From the NCBI GenBank assembly GCA_964023205.1, contig OZ026834.1, positions 28,558,756 through 28,622,755 on the forward strand: 64,000 nt of DNA, given 5' to 3'. The stretch is from Lutraria lutraria. Its lineage: Eukaryota; Mollusca; Bivalvia; Venerida; Mactridae. Position 1 is the first letter of the stretch. The number at the start of each line of letters is the position of its first letter. This document shows positions 24,101 through 39,100 of this stretch, one piece after another. Below the pieces are notes generated by a model, which worked only from the letters and a program-made list of their open reading frames with translations, searched no databases and was not told the DNA's origin. A program made the translations under genes and the position numbers.

Positions 24101-27100
24101 AAACAAGCTAAAATATAGCAAATTTGCTAAGTCAAGGGCCCATAACTCTTGAAGATGTGGTCCGATTCTGCCCATAATCGAACTTGTTCGAGATCTTTTG
24201 ATTATACTCATTTACTGAAAATATGATTAGGATTGGTGAATAAATGTAAGTGCTAGAGTGTAAACAAACTCAAATATAGTAAATTTTCTAAGTCAAGGGC
24301 CCATAACTCTAGAAGTTATTATCAGATTTTGCCCATAATCAAACTTAGCCGAGACATTGTGGCCATATACATTGTGAGCAAGTTTAATCAAGAATCGTAA
24401 AGAGTTGCGGTTGCTAGAGTGTAAACAAACTAATTGTGGACGGACGCCGAACATTCACCGATCCTAAAAGCTCACCTGATGAATCAGGTGAGCTAAAAAG
24501 CGATGTTTAGACTATTTGTTAGACTCCTCACAAATATAGCAGTACATTTTTAAAGCATAATTATTGTGCTAAAGAGTTAAAGAGCCCATTATGATGTAGT
24601 ACCTTGCATCAAATGTTTTTCATTTAATTATTTCACAGCAACATCAAAGTTCTATGTTATGTAATGATCTATTATCATTGACATTACTTCTGAATGTACA
24701 AATAATGTTGATGGTAATGATCGAATATTATGTGGTTGAAATTTCCTGATTTTAAAAGCATGAATGAAACAAATGGACTATTTATTGATATAAAATAATG
24801 GCAGCACTAAGTAAACAAAGAGTCTAAGAGAAGTCTGTTAATATTGCTTTTGTTAAAGACTTAATAGTCAGTGACTGGGTGCAGAATAAACACTAATAAC
24901 CTTATAAGGAAATGAATTCTATATTCTTGTATTAATATTGAATTCAGGTTTGAATTCCATAACTTCATGTATGTTGCATAGTCTTTAGGACATTAAAGAA
25001 AATTGTCCTGAATTTTAGACAAATTTCCATAAAACTGCGATGAAAAACCACACATTTTAGTTTCCATAGCAACCAAAATATCAGTCAAATTTTCAAAATT
25101 TCTTTACAATGCAAAACCAACTTCAGTACATTGCGAATTAAATTACTAAATGATTTATATCCAGAATTCTCTTCTTACAACAACAAAACAAATAATTAAT
25201 ATTTTCTTATAATGAACAGAGATATGATTAATTAGATTCAAAATAATTTATGGTAGGAAATCAAAGGCACTGTAAATCAAATCTAAATTAATTTTTAACA
25301 GGAAATTACCAGTCTTTTAACTTGGAGTGAATAATTAATTATTTTGATTAAATTAATAAAAGATTATAAAACACAAAAATGACACTGTCAATTAGTAATA
25401 ATGATAAATTCATTACAGAATGCATGAAGTCATGTGACTTATAATGAGGTGATTGCGAGTCATTATAAAACTAAGTCATCATAAAACTGTCAGATATTCA
25501 AGGATATCAGAGTCATTAATGAGACAGGGGCTCAACAATGTTTGTATAATCAAGGTTTTTTACTGTATTTCTATTTTTTTTGTTTTAACTTACTTCAAAC
25601 TAAATTATTCATTAAGTCAGGAACCTTCTATGAACATGTCAATTAGACCAAGATTTCAGAATTGTTTCAGGGACACTGTAAGAATAGTTGCAGACATCAC
25701 AAGAGTAGAAAAGAACCAGTAATGTTCACTGTTACCCAAACAACTGAATTTTTGGTAACACCAAAAATATAGAAATATTTAAGGCATAAATCGGACCACA
25801 AACTGTTAAAAAACCAACAAAATAGACAAAATGTTCAAACTACCTACCCTAACTTTTTTGGTCAAATAACAATAAATATGGCTCTTTTTTTCTTCCCTTA
25901 TTTGGCATTATCAGTCAATAAATCAGTATTTCAAGCCTTGTACTTAAAAATACACCATTTAATTTCAGACGTTTTAACAGATTAAATCCTGATGTATAGT
26001 GAAAAATGGATACGACAAGTACGATATACATCAGCGCTGAGGCTATCATCGGGGCTATAAGTTGTGCGGGAAACTGTCTTGTGCTCATCGCAATAGCTCG
26101 AAATCGAAGACTACAAACAGTTACTAACTGCTTCATAGCAAGTTTAGCGCTGGCTGATATGTTAGTTGGAATAATAGTAGCACCACTGGCGGCTCTAAGT
26201 TACCTTGGCTTACCACATCATTTTCTCGGATGTGTGTTTACAAACTCTATTATCGTTGCATTCACGCAAGTGTCAATATTCAACCTTCTTGCCGTGGCTT
26301 TTGAGAGATTTGTGGCGATAAAGCATCCTTTTGCATACAAAAAACATCTTGATATCAAACGTGCTTTATTCATCAATTTTGGCGTGTGGTGTATCGGGCT
26401 GTTGTTTGGACTTTTACCAGTATTTGGTTGGAATTTACACCATTTAAAAGATGAGAATTGGACGTGTAATTTTGTCAATGTCATAGACATGAATTATGTT
26501 GTGTATTTTCATTTCTTTGGGTGTATTGTCGTGTCCCTGGTCATAATTGTGGCGATATATGCTTACATTTTCCATATCGTACGGAAACAAATGAAACAGA
26601 TAGCAGTACTAGAGATAGCCGATCCAAGGCAAGGCACCTCATCATCTCCATCACAGTTCAAAAGGGAAATAAAAGCAGCAAAGTCATTAGCGATCGTGAT
26701 CATGTTCTTCGCAATATCATGGATACCGATTCATACTTTAAACACAATGTCATTACTATGCGCACAGAACTGCCCTTATCCTATGGAACTTTTACTCGTA
26801 ACCATAGTACTCAGTCATGCAAACTCGGCAGTAAATCCGTTTTTATATGCTTACGGAAACAGTAATTTTAAAATTGCTTTCAAAAAAATGTTCTTCAATA
26901 TCAACGATTCGCAAGTTGTAACTGATACTCAAATTTCTAAAAACAACGCTCATAAAAATGTTAATTCTTCTACCAGTCAACCAAATGAAAATATGGACAT
27001 ACAGAATGGTCATATGTAATGGTGAATTACGAATGCTAGAATTTAAAACTTCAAGATAGAATCGAAACATTCGAAGAAAGAAAGGAAGTTAAAGATGTCA

Positions 27101-30100
27101 AGAACAGGAAAAAACAAGAAGCTGTGGTCAATAAGTGCACAAGCCCTGGTTGCAGCTGGACTAAACCTTGTATGGAGAGACTGTTAAGGCAATAACTTGC
27201 ATAAAGGTTGTGTAGTGTGACATTGTTGTCCCTAAAAAAGAGCTGTACAGTTAATTTTCGCTGTCTTTTTCTTTCAAATCAATCAAATTGTGACATTTGA
27301 CACTATATTGATACTTCCTCAAGCGCTCAAGTGATTAAGATAATTTTGCAACTGGTTAAATTACTATTTCAGCATCAAAAATGCTGTGACAGGTTGTGCA
27401 ATGATTATAAATCAGTCTTCAACGTACCTTTATGAAAATTGCAACTCTGACAAAAAGAAATAACTTGTTCATTATTATTAAATATATCATACCGTTCATC
27501 ACAAAGAGCAAGTGTCCCCCAAAAAATGATAATAGAGAGACATCTTGTCCTCCCAAATGAAAACTGCTTTCATGACCTCTGCCATGATTAATAGTGAGTA
27601 TTACTGAATGCCGGAAACAACGTTTTACCGAAAACAACCAAAAACAACTTTATTATTGTATTTGCTTGATGCTTATTATAAAAGAGTATTTATTACACTC
27701 ATATACAAAATTCAGAGTTAAAACATTGATTTTAATAGAAGTTATGAAGATTTGCAAAATATGCAAGATTATCATTAATTTTAGTGTACGAGTTACTTCA
27801 CTTTGTATCGAAAACAAATCAGAGTACAGAAAAGAGGGTTAAAAGAAATAAGTTGTTTCCAGCTGTTTTTGTTAAAATCGTCTCTTTTTATTGGCATTCA
27901 GTTATACTTTTAATAGCTGCTTCAAACTACTTTACATGCACATCGAAAAGAGGAAAAAACTTTGATTTTTAAGTAAACCAATAGTCAAAACATGTATTTG
28001 AACATGAAAATTTGACAAATTTACGAAATTCATGTTTTCATTATTTATTTATTTTGGTCCTATTAATATTGTTGTAAATAAATATTATTTTATTTGCCCT
28101 TTTATTGATTCATTTTCTAACGATGTATTGCATTCAATATATTAGCAGTCAGATTACCAGATACAACTTTCATAAATATTTGAAATGATAATGATTAGAT
28201 ACACAGATAATTAACACACAAGCTAAAAACTCATTTAATACCAAAACTAACAAGAACTGGTAAAGCTGATACAGATTATGTTTATAATAGTAAATCAGGT
28301 CTTTATTTTTTTATCTAATTTCAATATGCCGACTAAAATATTTAATAAAATAATAAGGATACAAAATTTGTGTCAGCAATGTGTAACAGATCTAATCTGA
28401 AAGGTAAGATATCTGAGGAGGTGGTTAGGTTGATCAAATGCCTCTTCTTGCAGCAATATGATAATTAAGACAGGGCCATACAATTAACAAGGGGGTGGGG
28501 GTGTTAAGACTACCCCCTCCCACAATGATTTTATGTTTTTTTATGGCAATGAAAAGGGGCTGATTCCTCACCCACCCCACCCCATCTCTCAGTCTGAAAT
28601 TGCCTCCTACAGGCCAGTAAGATACAAGTATTACATATTTTCAATAGCCTAAAATGATAATGTTTCAAACTATATAAAGTTAAAGTTTTACTTTAATGTA
28701 TCAAATGAGGAAAATTAAGTCAGCTTGTCAACATTTCAAGGGTTCAACGCAAGAGTGTTGTAACTCATATTGAAATAAGAACAACTTACGACAGTGTTGC
28801 GCTGAGCCCTCGATTTGTCAGCCTGCGGGGCTATCTTATTTTACTATATAACAGAGGCCGATATTAGGCTACTTCACAATTTTAAGAAGGCTACTTCACA
28901 ATTCCAAAATGCCAGCTTCACAAATGAAAGAAATGCCACTTTCACAATTGAAATTTCTTTCTTTGAGGCCACAAAACAGTATCACTTGATCAAGTTTTAC
29001 TAAATATAGCATTTTTGGAAAAACCCGTAATATTTTACGTATTACAAATGAGTAGTCATTGTCTTGGAGTCACCTCTTGCCCAAGACCTAAATTTTCCAA
29101 ATTTTGAAATTATAATTACAAAGTGATAAAACCAGAGTTACTCAAACATTCAATGATAAAATATTTCAAGCTTTTATCGATTTTCCGCACAAAATAAATT
29201 TAAAAGGGAAATATTAGTTGTAAATTGCTTTTCACAATTTAAGCCAATATCACGCTTCCTCTCACAATTCAAAAGGAAAATAACACTAGAGTTTCACAAT
29301 TCTAAGAAAAATCGCGATTGTCTTTTACAAATCAGATAGGCTGGGGCCTCTTCACAATTTTGTGGAAAAAAGCCCTGTCAGCTGAATATATCTTCTGGTC
29401 TTTGAAAGACTTACGAATAATTAATGATATCTTTAAAAGCCTAAAATAGTTCAACTTACGTGTATTCCAACTTCTTTAGAGTTGAAGTTAGCATGAGACC
29501 ATTTCTCAGCATGGTATTTCCTCTGGAACTTTGTAAGAGACCCTGCCCCTCGAATGGTGACATCATTTGTATGGAAATAAGCGTCAATGATAAGTTTACC
29601 GTCATAGACCAAACATGCATCATTTATCGCTGAAAATAAACAAAACTAGACATTCATTTTAGGCAAACTATGTTTCTACACGAATCATAGCCATGACCTT
29701 TAACTTCACTGAATGATCATGACCTTGCACTACCATAAGTTTCGTTACAGTAAAACATTAGTATATTTGTACTTTGACATTTAACGTATCAGCATTGGTT
29801 AAAATGGCTAAAATAACGTAAAATGATATTATACGTTATTTACAAAGATTAAATATCATACTTTAATATCAAGCAACAAATAATTCTATCCGAACGCTAA
29901 AAAATGGTGTTTTATTGCGATAAATACTGCACCCCTTTATTGACTTTTCCTTATCAGCGTTAAAAATCAATAACGTAATGCGCATTGTATTGGTACAATA
30001 TGATACTATTAATTCATTAATGACAAAAATTTGTTATAAAATCTCTTACTATACATCAAACATGGGCGTGGTTTCAATTATTGAACCATAAACATTAGCG

Positions 30101-33100
30101 ATTTTCATTGGCTATCAAAATTGAAAGGGGTGCGTCAAATTCGTTGATTTCAAGAGAAGATAATGATCGGACACTTTAATTGTTAATTACTCAGTTTAAA
30201 AAACACAGTAGGTGTCATTTTCGAATTAACATTGCCGTCTTATTTGATGACAGATTTCAAAGCGGTTTTCGGTATTTTGTAGCGGACATGTTAATCTAGG
30301 GAACTGTGCCTCAGAATTTTGATACTTGTTTTCATTTTTTATTTATGGCGTATTATGTAATAAACAGCGGGGTTTTGGGTACGGAATTTCTTTAAAGTCA
30401 AGTATCTAACGAACCGGGTACGTTATAAAAAAACTGAGGTACGGTTCCCTGCATTATACATTTATAGTGACTTTAAGGCTATTTGTTGTAATATATTCCT
30501 ATATACAGAGTAGTTATCTTTGTTCAAAAAATTGAAAATTACGTGCGATATTGGTTTATAAAAGATCAATCAAATGTAATATTTGTTTCAAATCACTTGC
30601 AATGCACTTTATACAGTGGGTTTATTTTAGTATATAATTATGGTTTAGTTTTTAAATCTATAAATTGGTGAAACTTGATTTGACCTGACATCCAAGCAAG
30701 ATACCTTAAGTCATTCAAAATAAACCAAATAAGATGAATGTTCATGAAAGACAGAAAATGTCTAAGTATACGTTTTTACCAATAATCTTACATAGCAATG
30801 ATACACAGACATACATGCACATAATGTCAGAATCATACAATCCCAGTTTCTCAAATATGACACTTGAAATGTACCACTATGTTTTCTCAATGTTGTTTCA
30901 TCTTATTTAACTTCAGTATTAAGAGTCAGTGGATATTGCATGAAGATTAAAAAGAAGCAATTTATGAGTTTTAAGGTTTCATTTGAACCTTGCTATGTAT
31001 TAGATACAGTACGAGTTTTTCTTCAAAAGTGTCTTCTTAGCATCTGTATGAAGACATTTTTGAAGAAAATACAAGTACGTGTATCTGACTTATATGACAA
31101 TAAAGGATTATGTCCACGTGAAAGTTGAGTTATTGACAAGTGTCTTCTTACAAACGTTAGAAGACACTTTTTGAATAGCTCTGCTGGGGGTATAGTCGTA
31201 TAAGTAAGTGCATGTACATTGTCTGAGAATAGTGGAACCGACTAATCGCAGAACAATACCAAATTGAATGAGGGAGACCAGATACTGCATTGAAATTGTG
31301 TAGATGATAATACAATATTATATAAATAAATATATATATCATGTATGACAATAAAATAAATTACCTTTGAAGGCGTCAAAGTCAACATTTTTTCTGTAAT
31401 ATGCAAAGAAAGCCTGAAAAAAAGGAAAAGTGGTGCTTTGTGCATAATTATAGAAACACATACATCAGTCAGAACAGCCATATATATACATATACAATGT
31501 ATGTACTGGTACATACAGTAGATTGATCAGGCCAAAATAAATCAAAATATTAGCTAGAATGTATGGTGTTACAAACTAGAGCTTGTCACAGACGTAATGA
31601 ATACCTCTACATGCTGCCTTGACACAGACTCGTTCATGTTACCGCCCCGTATGAGTGTAACCTTGACATTGTAGTTACAGCAATAGGTTTTGCGTGCAAC
31701 ACACCAGCCGAGACAAAGCAAACTCCATATTTGACCTTCAAATATGACCTTAACCTTTGACATTTTGTGTGATTCCAGTATAGCCCACTGATAGTGAGTG
31801 GGGGTATTATAAATGCTATGTTGTCAGAATCTCTTGAAACGTAACTGAAGGTTAAACACTAGCAACATAATTATGTTCCAAAATTTAACAAAAAATCTTA
31901 TGACTCCAAGTAACATTGGAAAAGGCAGAAAAACTTGGATTTATTTCTTGTCAAAATATAAGAATTCATATTTGAATAAATTCTGATTCACATATGTCAG
32001 TGAATCATTTGATGGAACAAGATTAAATCTATCATCCAGACAGACACCTGATCTCATACAAGTTAGCAATGTCATTTCAGAAGATATTATCTATAGCAGT
32101 TTAACTCGTTTCTCACATATAATCAGATACTGCACTTTTGCTTCAGACCATAAAATCATATTCTGATATTTTACTTTAATATTTACTAGTATGAATGGAA
32201 ACATTAAGTTTATAGGATTCTGAGAGTGTTGTATATAAAACTAATGACTGAATATATAACCATATGCCGTAAAGACAAAATCACCAGAGACTACTAAAAT
32301 TACTTTTGTAGCCAGGTTTCAAAAATCAGCCATTTAGACACAAAACTTTGAGATTTCAAACGGCATTTCACCATTTCAATAAGAGTAGCGTTACAAATGC
32401 CCTGTTCTCCTTTATCCTCTCCCCCCCCCCCTCCCTCTTGGGCGGCGGCCCTGAAATGACAATAACTGTTGAATTGCAGTTAAACAACAGATAAATAAGT
32501 TCATCATTTCAAAATACTTACAGAGCATTCAAGTGTCAATGGTTCTTCATTGGATGTAAAACTTGCAGATTTAATTTCGACACAATTCTCTTCTCCCTCG
32601 TTCCATTGTGCTAAATAATAACCCAGATATAACGTAACACCGCACTCTTGCATGGCTTTCATCATCGCTTCTTCTACGACCTCGTTATTAAAACACGATG
32701 TCTGAAAACAAGAAGACACTTTACATGTATAATATTATTCATGTATACACATCGGGTCATGGCCCTTTTTGTTAAAATAATAATAAATGTGATAACATAA
32801 TATGATTGCAATTGCTTACAGAATGTGGAAGTACAAATTGTAGTTCCCTCCACAAACTTGTGAAATAGTACGCAAACTGATGACCCAACCAACCTCCAGA
32901 CCAACGATCGACCGACAGAGTGATGCCAATATACCCCTCTCAAAATTCATTTGCTGGGGTATAAAAATTATATATTGATTGGTTGGTCATATCAGATTCA
33001 AGCACAGTGAATAAATGATTGATTACAATATTATCAGTCTTGTTTGTTCAGAGAAAGATCACACATATTTCTAAAATCTAAAAAAGAAAGAGGGAAGCCA

Positions 33101-36100
33101 TCATATATTTTTACTGATCGAGTAATACCATTAAATACTCATCAATATAAACGCTTAAACAGTACATCATTCTGTTAATTGCAAAGTTGTTATTTTATAC
33201 CTTCAAACTAATTATTTTCTGATGAATTTATCCCTAGGTATTTCAATAATTACACGTAGATAATTAATTGCAGGCATTAATTTACTGATAAAATCTGCAA
33301 TTTTATACATCAATTAAATGACCCAAATAGAATAGGCTTTACCGCAGGGATAGATCTTTAGTTTAACAACACTGAGTGAACTATGGTAGACAATAAGTCG
33401 GCTTTGTATCTATACTTCGATTTCATCAATATTTTATAACAATGGGAAATTTTAACTAAAATGTTAGTGATGTAAACAGATAAACGATTAACTGTCTTTT
33501 GTCAGAATAACCGGTTTTGAAATCAGTAACCAACTAATTGAAACAAAAGAAAGAAAATATTAATAATTTGATTTTTCTGTAATTCTGCAGGTGTTATGTT
33601 GTCAATAAATTAGTTGACCAAAAATGAAAGAGAATCGATGGTACACATTATGTGTTTAAAAAAATCATAATACAAATATGAAATAGCAAATACGGTACGC
33701 TATGGTGATGTTTTCGTTTTGAAATAAAAATCTGAAATTCTATAACAGATGTAAGAATTGTTACGTTCAGGTAGCTATCTTACCTCATACTGCTGGGGCA
33801 GCTGGACCATGAAGATTTTATCGCCTGATACACCCATGGAAAGCAGTGTTTGAACACAAGTAAATGCATCAAGAGAAGATCCATACACCAACACTTTTCC
33901 TGAAAAGAAAATTAACAAAGTTTTGAAAAGCCAGAAAATAAATAGTTCTGTTATGGGTTACCCAGAATCACCCAACACTTTTTTGGTGCCAACCCCTAAC
34001 AGCAAAGAATTTTTAGCCGTATACTGACCCTAAACTTTTTAACAACAAAATCCAGGTCACAAAAATGTTTGGGAACAATTTATCATGCTCCAAAGTGTGA
34101 AAGGTATGTTTAGAAAAAAAATTAGAACAAGATGTGTTTTTAAAACACAAGGCCCTCTCCAGATGACCTTTGACCTATTGAACTTAAAATGCACTGGTCC
34201 TGTAGAGGTTGTCATGAGGAACCAACATATGAAGTTTGATGAATGCAAGGTTACAGGGGCATAAAAGTTTTGCGACCTAACTACTCTATTTTTCTTGGTC
34301 AAGAAATTTCAACAAGATCATTTTTTCTAACCTATAATCTACATGTATGTACCATAAATGTAGGCATGCATGGATATTTATATTATTAAGTAGAATCATT
34401 TCACTTAATTCAATACAACAAAGTTACCACTGTCTAACCTCTTACAGGTATATACTGCTATGAGTTTATTGTAGTTTTTTTAATCAATTTAATATAAATG
34501 CCGCAAGCCAGATATAGGATCTACAGACCAATACAGAGATATAAAACTAAAACACGTTTTTGCTATTACTAATATCAAAATGCCTAAAGAACAAATATAT
34601 CCAAGAAAAACAAGTTAATAACAGTTACTATATTAATATAAGGACGTTTGTATACTTTTTAACCATGTATTCCTATTTTTCATTCAAATATAGCGAATAT
34701 AATCACCATTGAAGACTCAGGAGATATAATATCCATTTGTGTGATTTGATAAAGGAATTTTATAAATCATTGAGGGATGACTTCAGTACAATTCTGAATA
34801 TATCAAGGGAAATATATAACATACTTTGTTGTTTGACAAACTTGGATTCAATCCAGTAGAGCGCTACTGCAGCATCATAATCATCATTAATGGTAAACAG
34901 ATTTCTCGGCTTCTCATGAAGGAAACGGCGATCCGGACTTTGCGGAAGATTAGCGTTAGTAACTCCGCTCTGAAGATCTGCTCCAGTAGGCATGGGAACT
35001 TGGTACTGTTGACCGGTACTCAAGATCAAGTGATCATATGGAACTTGAGTATTGTTGTTAACGTTCACAAATTTCTTTTTCCTGTCAATCGATGTCATTT
35101 TTCCGTACACAACGTTCACCGAAGCCAGTAAAGCTATCTTTGCATATTCATCGTAACTAAAACAGTGACTGGAGGATAACATTTTTTCTCTCAATTCATC
35201 TCTTGACATTTCTCCGGGTAATCCATGTGGTGATATCAATGTAAGATTGTTGAACTGTAAATGTGGGCTGTAAGAAGAAATACATGAATTCTGCTAACAT
35301 GATACAAAAATACCCGAAATCATTATTTTTCTGCCATAAGTTATTAATATTACCATCAGGCCCTTTTTATGCTATTTTGGGGTCTGGTATTCTCCCCCCT
35401 TCCCAAAGTAAAAAAGTATATATGTTTCCCCACTGAGCGAAAAAATTCTCCAAAATCAAAAACAAAATCCCAAATTTTTTTGTTTCACAATGCAAATTTC
35501 CCACATCAAAGAGACCCGATACCTGTTCCCCAAAACAGTAAAAAAGGGGCTGACCATGTTCATAGAAAATGTCAACACATTTTGATAACTGATTTAAAAA
35601 TTCAAGTATAAGGCAAATTTTATTGAATTGCAATGATCGAGTGACAGTAACAGAATAACGCCTTAACCACTATAAAAGATAATGTAATTATAACATCAAA
35701 GTCATATTTACCAATATGCAAGAGCTTCTAAGAATCCAATGCCAACATCAGAGGCACCCACAACAACAATTCGAGCATTAATTGTCACCTAAATATCCAT
35801 AAATAATCCATTAGTTTGTAATTAAAACAGTCACTTAATTATTTCAATTAAAATAGGGTTTTTACATCCATCCAACAGACAGGGTCATTTGCTGACTTTC
35901 CAGCAATGAAGGAGGAAAATCCCAGGTGTTCATCCGGGCCAATCTTCTGCAAGCTAGTTGTACAGCTTCCTTACATGCAAAATTTAGTCCAGGGTCGTAT
36001 TCACACTCAGAATGATAAGGAGCTAGTGATTACCAGCCATAGACCATGACTATTCACTCACCAACGGCCCTCTAACATATTTTAAAGAACAACATAAATA

Positions 36101-39100
36101 ATTCATCACAAATCATAACCTAGGAAGAAGTTAGATAACACGTAGATTTTACTGAACTCTAGGAAACAGATATAATATTTCTGGCAGAAATCTTTAAATC
36201 TGATTTTCATCACAAATACCACAGCTCTTACAGTCAAAATACAGAATCATCAATTTTCAAAAATTATATCAATAAAACTACAAGTTAGGCAAAAAAACAA
36301 TTGTGTGTTTAGGGAAATCCCTTTCTAATGAAACACATAACCCGAAACTCCTTTTTTAACTTTATTAAAATGTTAGGTATTTGTTAACTTACAAATGATC
36401 AAATTCATTTTTAATATAAAGATAAACCAACAAAACAAAATTGCCCACCCCACCTAGTTGTTTTAAGATAGTTGTCCTAGACACACAAAATATTTTTTTT
36501 TTGCCCTCAGATTCTTTTGGTCAGAATGTTTACCTTGGGTTCCAAAGTAAGTTTTCTGTTGATATGGTTGAGAGCGTACAGTTCCCGTTCAGCCATGACT
36601 CTGTCAGATGGAGCATTAATACCGAGGTCATTAACGGGGTACACTATCTGTCGTCTATGTCGGACGGGAACCATTTCTTTCAAACAACTCACAAGTGAGT
36701 AGTTTTCAACAATCTGCAGAAAAAACAACCAAGAATTCTCATTGGTACCCCAGTAACACAATCACAGGGGTTTCATTAATATTCAGTACAGCAGATTTTC
36801 TTATGAAAAGAACAGATTTGGCCGAGGGTCAAGGGGGCCGCCTACTTAAATATCATACTTAAAATTTTCAAATTTTAATTTGAAAGTTTTGGGATTGTAA
36901 CTGATTTTTTGCGATTTTAACTGATGGTTTTCATTGGTAATCGGTTCTTAATGAAAACCCGGAATCAGTTTTGCTAGAAAAGCTAAATATCAATTTTCAA
37001 ATAATAACAATGGTAAAGAAAATAAACTATTATATCAATTTCTATTTTATTCAAATTTTCAATGTAGAATTTACCATACCCTTCTTTTAACCCAATTTAA
37101 TGTTTTGCAAAATTACTATCTTTAACAATTGTCCTGTTTTATCATTACTGAAGAAAATTAATACTTCAGTATCATATCTGATCAAGTTAAGTGGTCAGGC
37201 ATTGAGCTGTTGAACTCATTAACAATATATACCGGTACATGTATAGGACAAACACATATTCATCTATAGTTTTAGTAGTGTTTACTTCATTCCTTCATTA
37301 ATAGACCTTTGCAATTAACATGCTCACAAATCACTTTCAAATTAAAACTTCCATTAAAGGTACTTTAATAAATACTAACTAATACGCGTAATATCAGAAA
37401 ATCAAGAACTATGTTAAGAGTGAAACTGGATAATGACAAAAGCAAACAATCGGCTAATTGCTTCTTAAATCTTCCATCAAAGTAATACTGGGAGCTGAAT
37501 GAGATTTAATGGGGCTTCATCAAGATAAAAACTTACATTAAAAGAAGCCTCTGAGGGTCTGTAATATCAATCTGCTGGCATTGTTGTTGCTGTTGTTTTT
37601 TATTGATTCTTTTGTGTTTATTACCTTATATGGTATTAAAGGTAAACTCTACCTCAAATAACTCCATTTTTGGGCATAATTATTCTTGAAAATGCCATAT
37701 TTGGAAAAAATTATCAGAAACAAATACTTTCCTACAGATTATGATATAATTAGACATATTAAGAATGTATCTGGATGAAAGAAATGGAGTAAAAAATGAA
37801 AAAGAAAAACAGCTCAATATTTTCTATTTCTTATTCAAACAGAAAATTAAATATCATCACTGTGACAATGCATTTTTATTCAGTATGTGAATTTTAACCA
37901 ACAGTAAGCTAAGAGTAACTAGGCAAAGGCCAAATCTTCCCTGTGAACCTCTCAGAATGTAACAAATCTTATAGTATCATCTAAACATAATACATACCTC
38001 TTTCTCAGTGTATGGGGGAAACAAAGGGTAATATAGACATGTCTTGTATCCAATCCTTAGCACTTCCTGAAACACAGAACAAAATATAATGTAAGGGTAA
38101 ACAATTATCTTCAATAATATAGTGATTAGGATTATTATAACTAAAGGATATGATTTTAGTCATCCCTGATTCTATCCCATAAAAGCTACCTACAGTTCTA
38201 CTAACTTCCTATGTTTCATCACCAAGTTTTAATCCACAAGCTCATATCAACTTTGTTTGCCAAAAAAGATTAATATCAGAAAGTAGGAAGATTCATTACC
38301 TAGGTATGATAAATTTCTGATTAATTTCAAACAAAAAAATCATTATGTATATAAACAAATCATAATAATAAGTAAATTCTTACTTTTAGGAAATGTTTTG
38401 TAAGATGAGCAAATATTGGATTGATGGCAAAATGATGTAATCTGCCATGTTCCGATCTTGTGTGATGGTTATAGTAGATAAAATCCTCTATGTTGTAATG
38501 TGAGCGTATATACTCAATATCCTGGAAAAGAAATTCACAAATAGATCCTTAAAAGTTCTGAAATCGATTAAACTGGAATTGAGATGTATTTAACCGTAAG
38601 CACACAGTAGAAATTAAAACCGTAAGATAAAAGGCAAATTAAAAAAAATAACTACTGGCCAACAAATTTATCATTATTACATTCCTCAAAATTTATAAGC
38701 AATTAATTGTGATATTACTTGTAGTGATTGCTTCATAATTTTAATACTAGAGTTAATAAGATTTGATTCAAATTTGATCAATCAAGCATCATAGGCCAGA
38801 GCAAAAAAAAATTATGTTCATCAAAGCATATCAGAGTATAACTAACATATGTTTTTGTATGTACAAACTACTGTGGAATCATTAATTTTCGTTGGGGACT
38901 AAATTTCGTGGATTTTTTGGGTCTGCTCATGCTCGCAATCAAATCCCACGAAGTTAAATGCAGATAAGGTATTTTTCTTGCAAAAATCAAAATCCACAAA
39001 TTTATGTCCCCACAAAATAGCCATTTTAGTAAAAACCACGAAAATTGAGCCCAACGAAAATAAATGAAAATACAGTATTCAAACATTGAGTAAGTGATCT

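Larger units (their letters stand above)
14838..29459 (-). other. CFAP61 intron 21 (14.6 kb) and its contents
   Basis: This single intron holds the Helitron-like elements, SINE C copy 2, several MITEs, the 21.8-kb foldback and the nested GPCR. The parts 17,920-20,230, 22,150-23,110 and 24,500-25,990 show nothing I can name. The exon sequences on either side (…KEVGIH / LATEMLRLFDP) join directly in the vertebrate protein as I know it, so no exon appears to be missing inside. Confidence 0.75.
29460..35788 (-). other. CFAP61: CFAP61 exons 16-21: Rossmann-type oxidoreductase-like region
   Basis: Residues about 697-1041. Exon 16 reads ARIVVVGASDVGIGFLEALA, a dinucleotide-binding-like beta-alpha-beta turn (G-A-S-x-x-G). 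Exon 17 (443 nt, the largest) has YDHLILSTGQQYQVP, like the second half of FAD/NAD-dependent disulfide oxidoreductases. Exon 18 has a second turn KVLVYGSSLDAFTCVQTLL. Exon 21 has GAGSLTKFQRKYHAEKWSH. The redox cysteine pair of active reductases is not evident, so the fold is probably structural here. Confidence 0.85.

Noticed and set aside
26218..26865. Open frames on either strand inside the GPCR (26,218-26,490 minus; 26,521-26,865 plus)
   Set aside because: They are shadows of the GPCR frame without family features of their own.
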